The notes beneath the pieces are model-generated. The model was not told the origin of the DNA, ran no database searches, and saw only the letters and a list, made by a program, of their open reading frames with translations. A stretch of DNA of 43,911 nucleotides from JANNOG01 sp050329415 (GTDB taxonomy: Bacteria > Actinomycetota > Actinomycetes > Actinomycetales > JBBAYJ01): positions 1-43,911 of the forward strand of contig JBHJOS010000058.1 in assembly GCA_050329415.1 (NCBI GenBank). Reading direction: 5' to 3'. Positions 25,988 to 36,637 of the stretch are shown here, in pieces. Positions within the stretch are counted from its first letter, which is position 1; every line of letters starts with the position of its first letter. The translations under genes and the position numbers were made by a program.

Positions 25988-26821
25988 TCAGCGTCGAGCG
26001 GCGGCGTCGACCGTGTGGGCCATCAGGAGCGCCGTCGTGACGGGGCCGATGCCACCCGGGACAGGGGTGAGCGCGGCGGCGGCTGCCGCGCCGTGGGGAT
26101 CAACGTCGCCGGCCAACCCTCCGTCGTCGGTGGGATTGGTGCCGACGTCGATGACCACCGCGCCCGGCTTGATGTGGGCGGCTCCCAGCAGGTGGGGACG
26201 CCCTACGGCGGCGACCAGGACATCGGCTTCCGCGCACACGGCCGCGAGGTCGGCCGTCTTCGAGTGGCAGACCGTCACGGTGGCGTGCTCGGCGAGCAGG
26301 AGCAGGGCGGCGGGCTTGCCGACGACGGTGGAGCGGCCCACCACGACGACGCGGCGTCCGGCCAACGGCACCGCTTCTCGGCGCAGGGTCTCCACGACAG
26401 CCCCTGCGGTGGCCGGTGGGTACGTGGGCAGCCCGGCAGCGAGGCGGCCGAGACTGACCGGGTTCGCGCCGTCGACGTCCTTGGCGGGATCGATGTGCGC
26501 GCCCACGACGTCCAGGTTCACCCCGTACGGCAGTGGGGTCTGGCAGATGATGCCGTGTACGGCCGGATCAGCGGACAACCTGTCGAGGTGTCCGGTGATC
26601 GCGTCGACATCGGGCTCGGAGATCCTGTCGACCCGACAGCCGATGCCCAGTCTGGCAGCGGCCCGCTCGATGGAGCGCACGTACCAGGCCGTCGCTTCGT
26701 CGGCGGTGGGCACCACCATGGCGAGCGTCGGGCTGATGCCGACCGCGGTCAGCTCGGTCACGATCGAGGTCACCCCGACGGTGATGTCGGCGGCGATGGC
26801 CCGACCGTCGATCACTCTCAC
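25988..26821 (-). CDS. FolD-like methylenetetrahydrofolate dehydrogenase lacking the cyclohydrolase lysine
   Basis: 277 residues. The tetrahydrofolate dehydrogenase/cyclohydrolase fold is complete. The YxxxK site reads YVRSI, so the catalytic Lys (Lys54 in E. coli, Lys56 in human MTHFD1) is Ile51. Gln93 (GIICQTPLP) and Asp116 (KDVDGANP) remain. The Rossmann motif VVVVGRSTVVGKPAA and the C-terminal TPVPGGIGPVTTALLM are intact. Substitution of this Lys in human MTHFD1 removes cyclohydrolase but not dehydrogenase activity, so this should be a dehydrogenase only. Its GTG start overlaps the stop of the FchA-like gene (GTGA). The housekeeping folD is presumably elsewhere. Confidence 0.9.
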   Translation of the reverse strand: MRVIDGRAIAADITVGVTSIVTELTAVGISPTLAMVVPTADEATAWYVRSIERAAARLGIGCRVDRISEPDVDAITGHLDRLSADPAVHGIICQTPLPYGVNLDVVGAHIDPAKDVDGANPVSLGRLAAGLPTYPPATAGAVVETLRREAVPLAGRRVVVVGRSTVVGKPAALLLLAEHATVTVCHSKTADLAAVCAEADVLVAAVGRPHLLGAAHIKPGAVVIDVGTNPTDDGGLAGDVDPHGAAAAAALTPVPGGIGPVTTALLMAHTVDAAARR

Positions 26822-27441
26822 GCGTTGACCCTGGTCCGCACGGTGGCCACGACATCGGCGGCCACGGCCGACGCCCCGACGTGTTCGACGAGCTCGGCGC
26901 GCAGCATGTCGCAGCGTTCCTCGTCCTTCATCGCCGCGAGGTTGATCTCGACGTTGATCGCAGCGGCGTCCAGCGCGGCCGCCGCGGATGCGGCAGCCAC
27001 GGCCACGTCGGACAGGACGTTGACGTTGGCGCCGTCGACGACTCGTCGGGTGAGATCGATGATCGCGGCAGCCGCGGCAGCCGTGCTCAGCGGTACCTCG
27101 ACCGCCCCGATCAGCGCGGCCTGGATCGCCTCGGTGCGGGCAGCCCGGTCAGCGATGTCGTCCTTGGGCAACCTGTAAGCGGCGGCGACGGCGGCGAAGG
27201 CATTCGCGTCGGCCTCGGCCAGCTTCACCGCCCGTGCCCGCAGGTCGCTCGCCTCGACCTGGACTCGGCGCATCAGCGGCTCGTGATCGGCGTAGCGGGG
27301 CTTGCCGATGGTCAGGTTGCACACCATCTCCACCAGCGCGGCGCCGACCGCCAGGCTCATGGCCGCCGCCGCCCCCCCACCGGGGGTGGGGTCGCCGGAA
27401 GCGAGGGAGTCGAGCCAGGAGCCGACCGTCTGTTCACGCAC
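26818..27441 (-). CDS. FchA/FTCD-type cyclohydrolase or cyclodeaminase
   Basis: 207 residues from the GTG at 27441, preceded by GGGGGA about 10 nt upstream. A GTG at 27504 overlapping the previous stop would add 21 residues that family members lack. The domain signature SGDPTPGGGAAAAMSLAVG is at the N-terminus, followed by MVCNLTIGK and LPKDD. Relatives are the cyclodeaminase half of formiminotransferase-cyclodeaminase and the methenyl-tetrahydrofolate cyclohydrolase FchA. No formiminotransferase is nearby. Coupling to a FolD that lost its cyclohydrolase residue points to the FchA activity. Confidence 0.88.
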   Translation of the reverse strand: MREQTVGSWLDSLASGDPTPGGGAAAAMSLAVGAALVEMVCNLTIGKPRYADHEPLMRRVQVEASDLRARAVKLAEADANAFAAVAAAYRLPKDDIADRAARTEAIQAALIGAVEVPLSTAAAAAAIIDLTRRVVDGANVNVLSDVAVAAASAAAALDAAAINVEINLAAMKDEERCDMLRAELVEHVGASAVAADVVATVRTRVNA

Positions 27442-27500
27442 GATGCCGTGTTCCCCCTGTCGCATGTCGAGTCGGGTCACTGGGCGTTTGATGGGCCCGG

Positions 27501-29414
27501 TCACAGCCTGCCAGCTTCACGCGGTGCCGTGCCGTCATCGACTCCCACTGACGATGCTTCGTCGGCGTCGTTCCGGCGATCCACGCGGACCACTTCGGTC
27601 AGCGGCCGGCGCCGGGCAGGTCGAAAGTGGTCGTGATCGGGCCACGCCACGGCCACGAGCCCGGCCTGCGCGATGTGGTCCGGTAGCGAGATGGCACGAG
27701 CCACCTCGTCCGCGTACCGCAGGTGCGCTGCAACGAAGCAGGAGGCGAGCCCCCGCGCTCGCAGCGCGAGCTGCAGGCTCCACACGGCCGGATAGACCGA
27801 CCCATGGACGGTGGCGTCGACCAGCGCGCGATGCGTGCTTCGGGAATGCCACGGGCGACGTCGGTACCCGGCTACCACCAGCACTGGTACCTCGCCCAGA
27901 TGCTCGGCCAGCGCCGTCGAGGACTCCTTCTCCCGGTCAGCAGGGCCGGACGCAGGTGGCGTGATGGTCGCGCAGGCCCGTCGGTAGATCGCGCCGACGT
28001 CGGCACGGATGGCCGGTTCGGTGACAACCAGCCACCGCCAGTCCTGCAGGTTGCCGCTCGTCGGTGCCTGGATCGCGACCGCCAGCGCATCGAGAACCAG
28101 CGACAACGGCACCGGGCGACGCCGGTCGAGGCGGCGGCGCACGGACCGGGTGGTGGTCAACAGCCGGTCCGCCTCGCCGAGATCGAACCCGGCAGGTGTG
28201 CTCGTGGGGTCCGACCGCTCGACGGTGCGGACCACACTGCTCACGCTGCCGACCTTCGACGTGCGGGGGGTATGCCGGGCCATCGCAGCCCCGAGGTTGG
28301 CGCCGAGGTCAAGCCGGCATGCGGCGCCGTCCATGCGCCAACCGCTCGCAGTCAGGTAGTCCACCGCTGGCCCGAGATCACCGCTGCCGCACTCGGTCAA
28401 CACGGCCGCGACCCGGTCGAGGTGGGAGGCGGTGGCCTCCTGGACGGCGGCGAGATCGACCCGCAACCCGGCGGCGCCGAAGGTCAGCGCGCTGCCGTCG
28501 GCCAGCAACCGGAGCAGGTGACGAGCGGCGATGGCGTCGACCTGGGCCTCCGGGCGCGGCAACCACGCCTCCCGGACCACCCTGTCGAGAACCAGTACCC
28601 GTGCCGCAGGGTCTGCCAACCCGTCGGTGACATCGCCGAGCAGCATCGTCAGCGCGGCCAGGTCCGCATGCAGTTCGCTGAGCACGGCGGCGAGGCGGCG
28701 CCGGCGTGTGGCGACCCCCTGTTCGATCCGTCCGCCCACGTGGTGTCCCCACTCGTGGGCAGCGAACGCGACCTCGCGGACCGCGTCCCGCTCTCTCGTC
28801 GAACTCGGTTCGAATCCCAGCACGGCGGCGTCGAGCACCGGCAGCACCTGAGCGGTGAACAACGTGGCGAGCTTCGACAGGAACACCACCCCGAACGCCT
28901 GCCCGGGCGAGCGGGACGACACGGAAAGCTGCTCCGGGAAGAGAACCGAGCCACTCCCGTCGGTGAAGGCCCGTGACGCCACGATTGGAGTGCCGAAGCA
29001 CAGCCGGTGCGCCACCACGCTCGCCGCGTCCGGCGGCGGTGGAAACCATTCCGGCGGCTCCGCCGGCTGTGCTGTGAACGCCACGGCTTCCAGCCCGAAA
29101 TTTCCCGGCCAAGGTCCACCGGGAACTGTCATGCGAGCTACCGCGAGGTTGACCGCGACCCCGTCCGTGCACACGGCGAACTCACGGCACAGGATGTCCG
29201 AGCGCAAGAGTCTCAACAGTCGAGCAGGCTCAGCCTGCAGGTCGGCGAGGGCCAACGCGGCGTGCGTCGCGACCATGGGTGGTGCGCTCGTCAGTAAGCG
29301 CGCCGTCCGCGAATCCCCGCACGTTGTTCCTGCCGTCAAGTTGTCGGCGTCCACGGCAGCGGTCAATTCACGCAGCCACGCGGCCGTTCCTCCCTCGCCG
29401 AAGTCGCGAGCCAC
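27501..29414 (-). CDS. Zincin-like metallopeptidase domain fused to a nitroreductase domain
   Basis: 637 residues, two parts. The N-terminal ~400 residues carry His220-Glu221-Trp-Gly-His224 (HEWGH plus another His), then 22 residues later SELHADLAAL (Glu247, Asp251), which looks like the HExxH...ExxxD plan of gluzincin metallopeptidases; the rest is unfamiliar. From about residue 430 is a nitroreductase/flavin-reductase fold: SVRRRLDRRRPVPLSLVLDAL, then APTSGNLQDWRWLVV (FMN-binding N-terminus), a HGSVYPAVWSLQLALRARGL helix and LVAVAWPDHD near the end. The start is GTG 29414, 15 nt after the metallo-beta-lactamase-fold gene. I know no characterised protein with this fusion. Confidence 0.75.
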   Translation of the reverse strand: MARDFGEGGTAAWLRELTAAVDADNLTAGTTCGDSRTARLLTSAPPMVATHAALALADLQAEPARLLRLLRSDILCREFAVCTDGVAVNLAVARMTVPGGPWPGNFGLEAVAFTAQPAEPPEWFPPPPDAASVVAHRLCFGTPIVASRAFTDGSGSVLFPEQLSVSSRSPGQAFGVVFLSKLATLFTAQVLPVLDAAVLGFEPSSTRERDAVREVAFAAHEWGHHVGGRIEQGVATRRRRLAAVLSELHADLAALTMLLGDVTDGLADPAARVLVLDRVVREAWLPRPEAQVDAIAARHLLRLLADGSALTFGAAGLRVDLAAVQEATASHLDRVAAVLTECGSGDLGPAVDYLTASGWRMDGAACRLDLGANLGAAMARHTPRTSKVGSVSSVVRTVERSDPTSTPAGFDLGEADRLLTTTRSVRRRLDRRRPVPLSLVLDALAVAIQAPTSGNLQDWRWLVVTEPAIRADVGAIYRRACATITPPASGPADREKESSTALAEHLGEVPVLVVAGYRRRPWHSRSTHRALVDATVHGSVYPAVWSLQLALRARGLASCFVAAHLRYADEVARAISLPDHIAQAGLVAVAWPDHDHFRPARRRPLTEVVRVDRRNDADEASSVGVDDGTAPREAGRL

Positions 29415-29429
29415 GTCCCGGGTACCCCC

Positions 29430-30191
29430 TCACCGGGGGCCGGCGGGCCGTGAGTCAGGCACCATCGAGGTCATGCCTGCGGAGGCGGCGGCTTCGTAGT
29501 GCTCGACCATGGCAGTCAGCGCCGCGGGTCCGTCGCCCGTGTACGCGGGGCCGTGCATCGGAGCGAGGACGCGCGGTCCGAGTTCGGCCAAGATTCGCAG
29601 CGTCGGCGCGACGTGTGCCGAGACGGTGAAGTGCCGCATCCGGGCCTCGAAGTCCAGGGTGGGGCCCACGATGTCGGCGTCGGTGACGGCCGGCGGGTCA
29701 CCGGCCATCGTGAACAGGTCGCCGCAGAACAGGGTCCTCGTGGCCTCGTCGATCCACAGGCCCGCCTCCCAGAACGGCACGTGTGGTGTGGCGATGAACC
29801 TCACCTGCCGCTCGCCCAGGTCCACCGTCGCCCGGTCGGTCACCGCCACGGGGGTTCGGTCGGTCACGTGTCGCAGGCAGACCTGCACTGCGACGGTGCC
29901 GTGCACCACCTGGGCGCCTGGAGCCACGGCCAGCCACTCGTTGACCGCTCCGAACTCGTCGGGCCGGGAGGCATGCGCTCCCGTGATCCACCCCAGGGAT
30001 GCCGGATCGACGACTTCCGCCACTCCGGCCAGCACCGTGGGGAAGATCGTCCGCATGCCGGTGTGCACCAGCATCGGGCGCTCAGCCAAGATCACGAACT
30101 GGTTGTAGACGAGCCCGCCGGGCAACCCGTCGGGTCGGTGCACCGAGATCCGCACCACCCCTGGGGCGATCTCGTCGACCCTCGCTGTCAT
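29430..30191 (-). CDS. Metallo-beta-lactamase fold protein with altered metal motif
   Basis: 253 residues. The MBL fold is clear, of the branch related to the diiron domain of flavodiiron proteins: HASRPDEFGAVNEWLA around residue 92, IATPHVPFWEAGLWID near 155, LFCGDLFTMAGD near 180, and PMHGPAYTGDG near 230. In relatives I recall, the first motif reads HxExDE; here the Glu position is Arg and spacing differs by one residue, so metal binding may be changed. It has no flavodoxin domain. GGGAGG lies 5-10 nt before the ATG. It is the first gene of the five-gene operon. Confidence 0.85.
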   Translation of the reverse strand: MTARVDEIAPGVVRISVHRPDGLPGGLVYNQFVILAERPMLVHTGMRTIFPTVLAGVAEVVDPASLGWITGAHASRPDEFGAVNEWLAVAPGAQVVHGTVAVQVCLRHVTDRTPVAVTDRATVDLGERQVRFIATPHVPFWEAGLWIDEATRTLFCGDLFTMAGDPPAVTDADIVGPTLDFEARMRHFTVSAHVAPTLRILAELGPRVLAPMHGPAYTGDGPAALTAMVEHYEAAASAGMTSMVPDSRPAGPR

Positions 30192-30319
30192 CGGCGCCTC
30201 CCGACAGCCACCTGATGCAGCTCCCGACGAGACATTGTTACTCCAGGCGACGAGACGTAAGCATCAAGTGAGAGAACCGTCACAGCCTCCCCGTATGTGA
30301 TCTTACGGTCGAGCTGGTC
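30192..30319 (-). promoter_or_regulatory. AT-richer upstream region of the five-gene operon
   Basis: 128 nt between the maltokinase stop and the MBL-fold gene, noticeably less GC-rich than its surroundings. On the minus strand a TTGATG (near 30263) and TAACAAT (near 30236) are present, but the 21-nt spacing is longer than ideal, so a promoter here is plausible rather than shown. No riboswitch fold is evident. Confidence 0.35.
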
Positions 30320-31750
30320 TCAGGTGGTGAGTCGGCGGACGGCGGCCAGGGGCACGTCGACCCAGTCGGGGCGGTTGCGGGTCTCGTACACCACCTCGTA
30401 CAGCGCCTTCTCCAGCTCGAGGGCCTGCAGCAGCACGCCGTGCCCGCGCGGGTCGTCGCCGGCCACATCGGCGTAGCCGTCGCAGAACGCCTCGCGCGCC
30501 GACCCGGCCCACGCCCGCGCCGCTGCTGCCGCCTCCGCCGGCCCGGACGCTGCCCGGCCCGCGGCGTAGTCGAAGGACCGCAGCATGCTCGCGACGTCCC
30601 GCAGCGGGGTGTCGAGCGCGGTCCGCTCGGACAGCGGGCGCAGCGGCTCGCCTTCGAAGTCCAGCAGCACCCAGCCCCGCCCGGGGGGTCGCAGCACCTG
30701 CCCCAGGTGCAGGTCGCCGTGGATCCGCTGCCAGGCGGGCGCCCGCGTCACCGACCGGACCCGTTGCACGATGTCCGTCGCCGCCGCTGCGACGCCCGCC
30801 AGCTCCGCAGCCGCCACCGCCCACCGCACCCGGGCCGCCAGAGAGTCCGCCAGCCGGGCCAGCCGGGCCGGGGTCGCGGGCTCGGCGGGGAACGCGCGGG
30901 CGAGCACCTGGTGCACCTCGGCGGTGACCGCCCCCAGCTCGTGTGCCTCGGCGTCGAACGAGGCCCCTTCGGCGAGGGCGGCCGTGGCCGTCCGCCACGC
31001 GTCGGGTGCCCCGGGAAGGAATCGTGAGGCGAACGCCAGGTCCGCCACCACCTCCTCGCCGTGGCGTCCCACCCAGCCGGCGCGCACGTGCCCGGCGGGC
31101 GGCGCCACCCGTTCCGACCCGGCTGCGGCGAGCGCGGTCTGCAGGGCGACGTCGGGGTTGTCGCCGGCCTGCAGGCTCCGGAACACCTTGACGATGAGCG
31201 GCGGCTCGCCGGCCGGCTCGACGATGACGGAGGTGTTGGACTGCTCGCCGGTGAGGACGCGGGCCGGCGGTGCGGCGGTGCCCGCAGACCGGGGAGCCGC
31301 CGGTCCCGGCTCGGAACGGACCCAGCCCGAGGCCGACCGGAGCGACGTCGGCGCCGCCAGCAGGGTGACCAGCGCGGCGGCGTACGCCGGATCGTGGGCG
31401 CCGTCGTGGACGTGCACCGGGCCGGCCGGGGAGGGCAGCGCGCCGATCACCGCGGGGGCCGGGCCCACCGGCCCGGCGTCGCCTCGGACGCGCCGCAGCA
31501 CCACGGGGACCTGGACGTGGACCGCCTCCTCGGCGGCACCGCGGGCGAGTCCGGCGTCGGGCGAACCGCCCTCGAGGGCCACCACGAGCACCCGGACGTC
31601 GGCATCGTCCGGTGACGGCAGCGGCAGGTCCGCCACCAGGCGCACCGTGACGGCCCGGCCCTTCGCGGGGTACCACCGGCGCCGTGGCAGCCACTCGGCG
31701 AGCAGCGACTCCAGCGGGTCGGCCGTCGGCTCCGGTGCCGGGACGGTCAC
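30320..31750 (-). CDS. mak: Maltokinase
   Basis: Phosphorylates maltose with ATP to maltose 1-phosphate, the donor for GlgE. It has 476 residues. The cap domain begins LLAEWLPRRRWYPAKG. The kinase lobe has VLTGEQSNTSVIV, LIVKVFR, catalytic RIHGDLHLGQVL and metal-binding VLLDFEGEP, all characteristic of Mak/Pep2. GGAGGA lies upstream of the GTG at 31750. In many actinobacteria Mak is fused to or adjacent to trehalose synthase TreS; here it is free-standing and lies 76 nt downstream of glgE, with no treS in the window. Confidence 0.95.
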   Translation of the reverse strand: MTVPAPEPTADPLESLLAEWLPRRRWYPAKGRAVTVRLVADLPLPSPDDADVRVLVVALEGGSPDAGLARGAAEEAVHVQVPVVLRRVRGDAGPVGPAPAVIGALPSPAGPVHVHDGAHDPAYAAALVTLLAAPTSLRSASGWVRSEPGPAAPRSAGTAAPPARVLTGEQSNTSVIVEPAGEPPLIVKVFRSLQAGDNPDVALQTALAAAGSERVAPPAGHVRAGWVGRHGEEVVADLAFASRFLPGAPDAWRTATAALAEGASFDAEAHELGAVTAEVHQVLARAFPAEPATPARLARLADSLAARVRWAVAAAELAGVAAAATDIVQRVRSVTRAPAWQRIHGDLHLGQVLRPPGRGWVLLDFEGEPLRPLSERTALDTPLRDVASMLRSFDYAAGRAASGPAEAAAAARAWAGSAREAFCDGYADVAGDDPRGHGVLLQALELEKALYEVVYETRNRPDWVDVPLAAVRRLTT

Positions 31751-31826
31751 GGGGGTCCTCCGTGGGGACGGGCCCTGCGCCGGGCCGGGCGGGACGTCGA
31801 CGTGCCGGGATCGGCCGTCGCGGTGA

Positions 31827-33962
<2,136 letters not shown>

Positions 33963-34054
33963 AGGGCCGACCGTAGCCAAGGTGCGGCTGATGCGCAGCG
34001 AAGGTCCGGGGCCGACGCGGCCGCGACACCGCCCACCGCAGCCGCCGGGAGCCC

Positions 34055-34069
34055 TAGGCTTCCGTTCCT
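34055..34069 (+). promoter_or_regulatory. Putative -10 box of a leaderless glgP promoter
   Basis: TAGGCT (34055-34060) is followed by 9 nt and the GTG at 34070; no Shine-Dalgarno site is present. Confidence 0.5.
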
Positions 34070-36637
34070 GTGAGAGCGATCCGCCGGTTCACCGTGCGCA
34101 CAGTCCTCCCGGAACCCCTGGCGGCCCTGGGCGAGCTGGCGCTCAACCTGCGCTGGTCCTGGCACCCGCCGACCCGGGACCTCTTCTTCGGCATCGACGA
34201 GGAGCGCTGGACGTCGGCGGCCGGCGACCCGGTCCGGCTCCTGGGGATGCTGTCACCGGAGGAACTGGCGCGCCTGGCCGCCGACGCCGACTTCGTGGCG
34301 CGCGTCCGGGCGGCCGCCGACGATCTCCACGAATACCTCACGACCCCCCGCTGGTACCAGTCGGTGGCCGACGCCCCGTCGGCCGTCGCCTACTTCTCGC
34401 CGGAGTTCGGGATCGCCGCCACGCTGCCTCAGTACTCCGGGGGCCTGGGCATCCTGGCGGGCGACCACCTCAAGGCAGCCAGCGACCTCGGGGTTCCGAT
34501 CGTCGGGGTCGGCCTGTTCTACAAGACCGGCTACTTCCGGCAGTCGCTGTCGCGGGACGGCTGGCAGCAGGAGACGTACCCGGTGCTCGACCCCAACGAG
34601 CTGCCGCTGTCGCTGCTGCGCGAGGCGGACGGCACGCCGGTCGAGGTCTCCGTGGGGTTGCCCGAGGGGCGGACGCTGCACGCGCTCGTGTGGCGGGCCC
34701 AGGTGGGGCGCATCCCGCTGCTGCTGCTCGACTCCGACACCGTCAGCAACGACGAGCGGGCCCGCGCGGTCACCGACCGGCTCTACGGGGGCAGCCGCGA
34801 GCACCGGATGCAGCAGGAGGTGCTGCTCGGGATCGGCGGAGTCCGGGCGGTCCGGGCGTTCAGCCGGGTCACGGGGTCGCCCGCGCCGGAGGTCTTCCAC
34901 AGCAACGAGGGCCACGCCGGGTTCCTGGGGCTGGAGCGGATCCGGGAACTCGTCGACGAGGGCCTGACGTTCGCCGAGTCCGTCGAGGCGGTCCGCGCCG
35001 GCACGGTCTTCACGACCCACACCCCCGTGCCGGCCGGGATCGACCGGTTCGACCGCGACCTCGTGTCCGCCTACCTGGGGGATTCCGGCGCCCTGCCCGG
35101 GATCGAGGTCAAGGACGTCCTCGCCCTCGGCGCGGAGGACTTCCCGGGCGGCGACCCGTCGCTGTTCAACATGGCGGTGATGGGGCTGCGGCTGGCCCAG
35201 CGGGCCAACGGCGTGTCACAGCTCCACGGGGTCGTCAGCCGCGACATGTTCGGCGGCCTGTACCCGGGCTTCGACCGCACCGAGACGCCCATCACGTCGA
35301 TCACCAACGGCGTCCACGCGGCGACCTGGGTGAGTCGCGGGGTGGTCGAGCTCGGCACTCGGCTCGGCGGCGCAAGGTCCGGTGACCTGCCGGACTGGAG
35401 TGCCTTCGACGGGGCGGGCGACGCCGAGCTGTGGCAGATGCGCCGGGCCCAGCGCGAGCGGCTCGTCGAGTGGGCGCGGGCGCGGCTCCGGGCGGCCTGG
35501 CGGGAGCGCGGCGCCTCGCCCGCGGAGCTGGGCTGGATCGACTCCGCCTTCGACCCGGACGTGCTCACCGTCGGTTTCGCCCGGCGGGTGCCGACGTACA
35601 AGCGCCTGACCCTCATGCTGCGGGACCCGGAACGCCTCCGGGCGCTGCTGCTGCACCCGACGCGGCCGGTCCAGGTGATCATCGGTGGCAAGAGCCATCC
35701 CGCGGACGAGGGCGGCAAGCGCCTCATCCAGCAGGTCGTCCGGTTCGCCGACGACGCCGAGGTCCGGCACCGGATCTCCTTCCTGCCCAACTACGACATC
35801 GCCATGGCGCGCCGGCTGTACCCGGGCTGCGACGTCTGGCTCAACAACCCGCTGCGCCCGCTCGAGGCCTGCGGCACCTCCGGCATGAAGGCCGCGCTCA
35901 ACGGCGGCCTCAACCTGTCCATCCTCGACGGCTGGTGGGACGAGTGGTTCGACGGCCAGAACGGCTGGGCGATCCCGACGGCCGACGGCGTCGACGACCC
36001 CGACCACCGGGACGACCTCGAGGCGAAGGCGCTGTACGACCTCGTCGAGTCCTCGGTGGCGCCGCGCTTCTACGACCGCGACGAGCACGGGCTGCCGGGC
36101 CGCTGGCTCCAGATGGTCCGGCACACGCTGTCGACCCTCGGCCCCAAGGTCCTCGCCGGGCGAATGGTGCGCGAGTACGTCGAGGCCCTGTACGCGCCCT
36201 CGGCCGAGGCGTCCCGAGAGCTGGACCGCCGGCCCGGCCACGACGGTGCCCGGCAGCTGTCGGCGTGGAAGCAGCGGGTCGTCGCCGGCTGGCACGCGGT
36301 GCGGGTCGACCACGTGTCGGGCCAGGGGATCGGAGACTCGCCGCAGGTGGGTGACGTCCTCACGGTCGAGGCGGTGGTGACCCTCGGCGACCTCGGCCCG
36401 GCGGACGTCCGGGTGGAGCTGGTTCACGGGGCGGTCAGCGAGTCCGACGACCTGGCCGGCGAGGTCCGGCGCCTGGCCTTGGACCACGTCGGGGTCGCCG
36501 ACGGTGGCGCCCACCGGTTCGCGGGCTCCCTGCCCCTGGCGCGGACCGGCCCGTTCGGCTACACCGTGCGAGTGCTTCCCCACCACCCCGCACTTGCCGA
36601 CCCCGCCGAGCTCGGCCTCGTGGCCAACGCCGGGTGA
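34070..36637 (+). CDS. glgP: Alpha-glucan (glycogen) phosphorylase
   Basis: Releases glucose 1-phosphate from glycogen or maltodextrin; PLP-dependent GT35 enzyme. It has 855 residues, the actinobacterial alpha-glucan phosphorylase subtype that starts with a DUF3417-like domain (LGELALNLRWSWHP at residues 24-37). The catalytic part has GGLGILAGDHLKAASDLG, FHSNEGHAGFLGLERI and the PLP-lysine loop GTSGMKAALNGG with Lys607. The last 130 residues form a beta-rich extension. Its stop overlaps the start of the pseudo-P-type ATPase (GTGA), so the two are coupled. Confidence 0.96.
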   Translation: MRAIRRFTVRTVLPEPLAALGELALNLRWSWHPPTRDLFFGIDEERWTSAAGDPVRLLGMLSPEELARLAADADFVARVRAAADDLHEYLTTPRWYQSVADAPSAVAYFSPEFGIAATLPQYSGGLGILAGDHLKAASDLGVPIVGVGLFYKTGYFRQSLSRDGWQQETYPVLDPNELPLSLLREADGTPVEVSVGLPEGRTLHALVWRAQVGRIPLLLLDSDTVSNDERARAVTDRLYGGSREHRMQQEVLLGIGGVRAVRAFSRVTGSPAPEVFHSNEGHAGFLGLERIRELVDEGLTFAESVEAVRAGTVFTTHTPVPAGIDRFDRDLVSAYLGDSGALPGIEVKDVLALGAEDFPGGDPSLFNMAVMGLRLAQRANGVSQLHGVVSRDMFGGLYPGFDRTETPITSITNGVHAATWVSRGVVELGTRLGGARSGDLPDWSAFDGAGDAELWQMRRAQRERLVEWARARLRAAWRERGASPAELGWIDSAFDPDVLTVGFARRVPTYKRLTLMLRDPERLRALLLHPTRPVQVIIGGKSHPADEGGKRLIQQVVRFADDAEVRHRISFLPNYDIAMARRLYPGCDVWLNNPLRPLEACGTSGMKAALNGGLNLSILDGWWDEWFDGQNGWAIPTADGVDDPDHRDDLEAKALYDLVESSVAPRFYDRDEHGLPGRWLQMVRHTLSTLGPKVLAGRMVREYVEALYAPSAEASRELDRRPGHDGARQLSAWKQRVVAGWHAVRVDHVSGQGIGDSPQVGDVLTVEAVVTLGDLGPADVRVELVHGAVSESDDLAGEVRRLALDHVGVADGGAHRFAGSLPLARTGPFGYTVRVLPHHPALADPAELGLVANAG

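Noticed and set aside
25988..27441. Histidine-degradation genes (FTCD)
   Set aside because: No formiminotransferase, hutU, hutH or hutI nearby; the partner is FolD, so a folate cyclohydrolase role fits better.
29430..30191. Flavodiiron protein
   Set aside because: No flavodoxin domain and the first metal motif is altered; only the MBL part is present.
30192..30319. Riboswitch (folate-linked) upstream of the operon
   Set aside because: No known riboswitch consensus or convincing paired helices could be traced.
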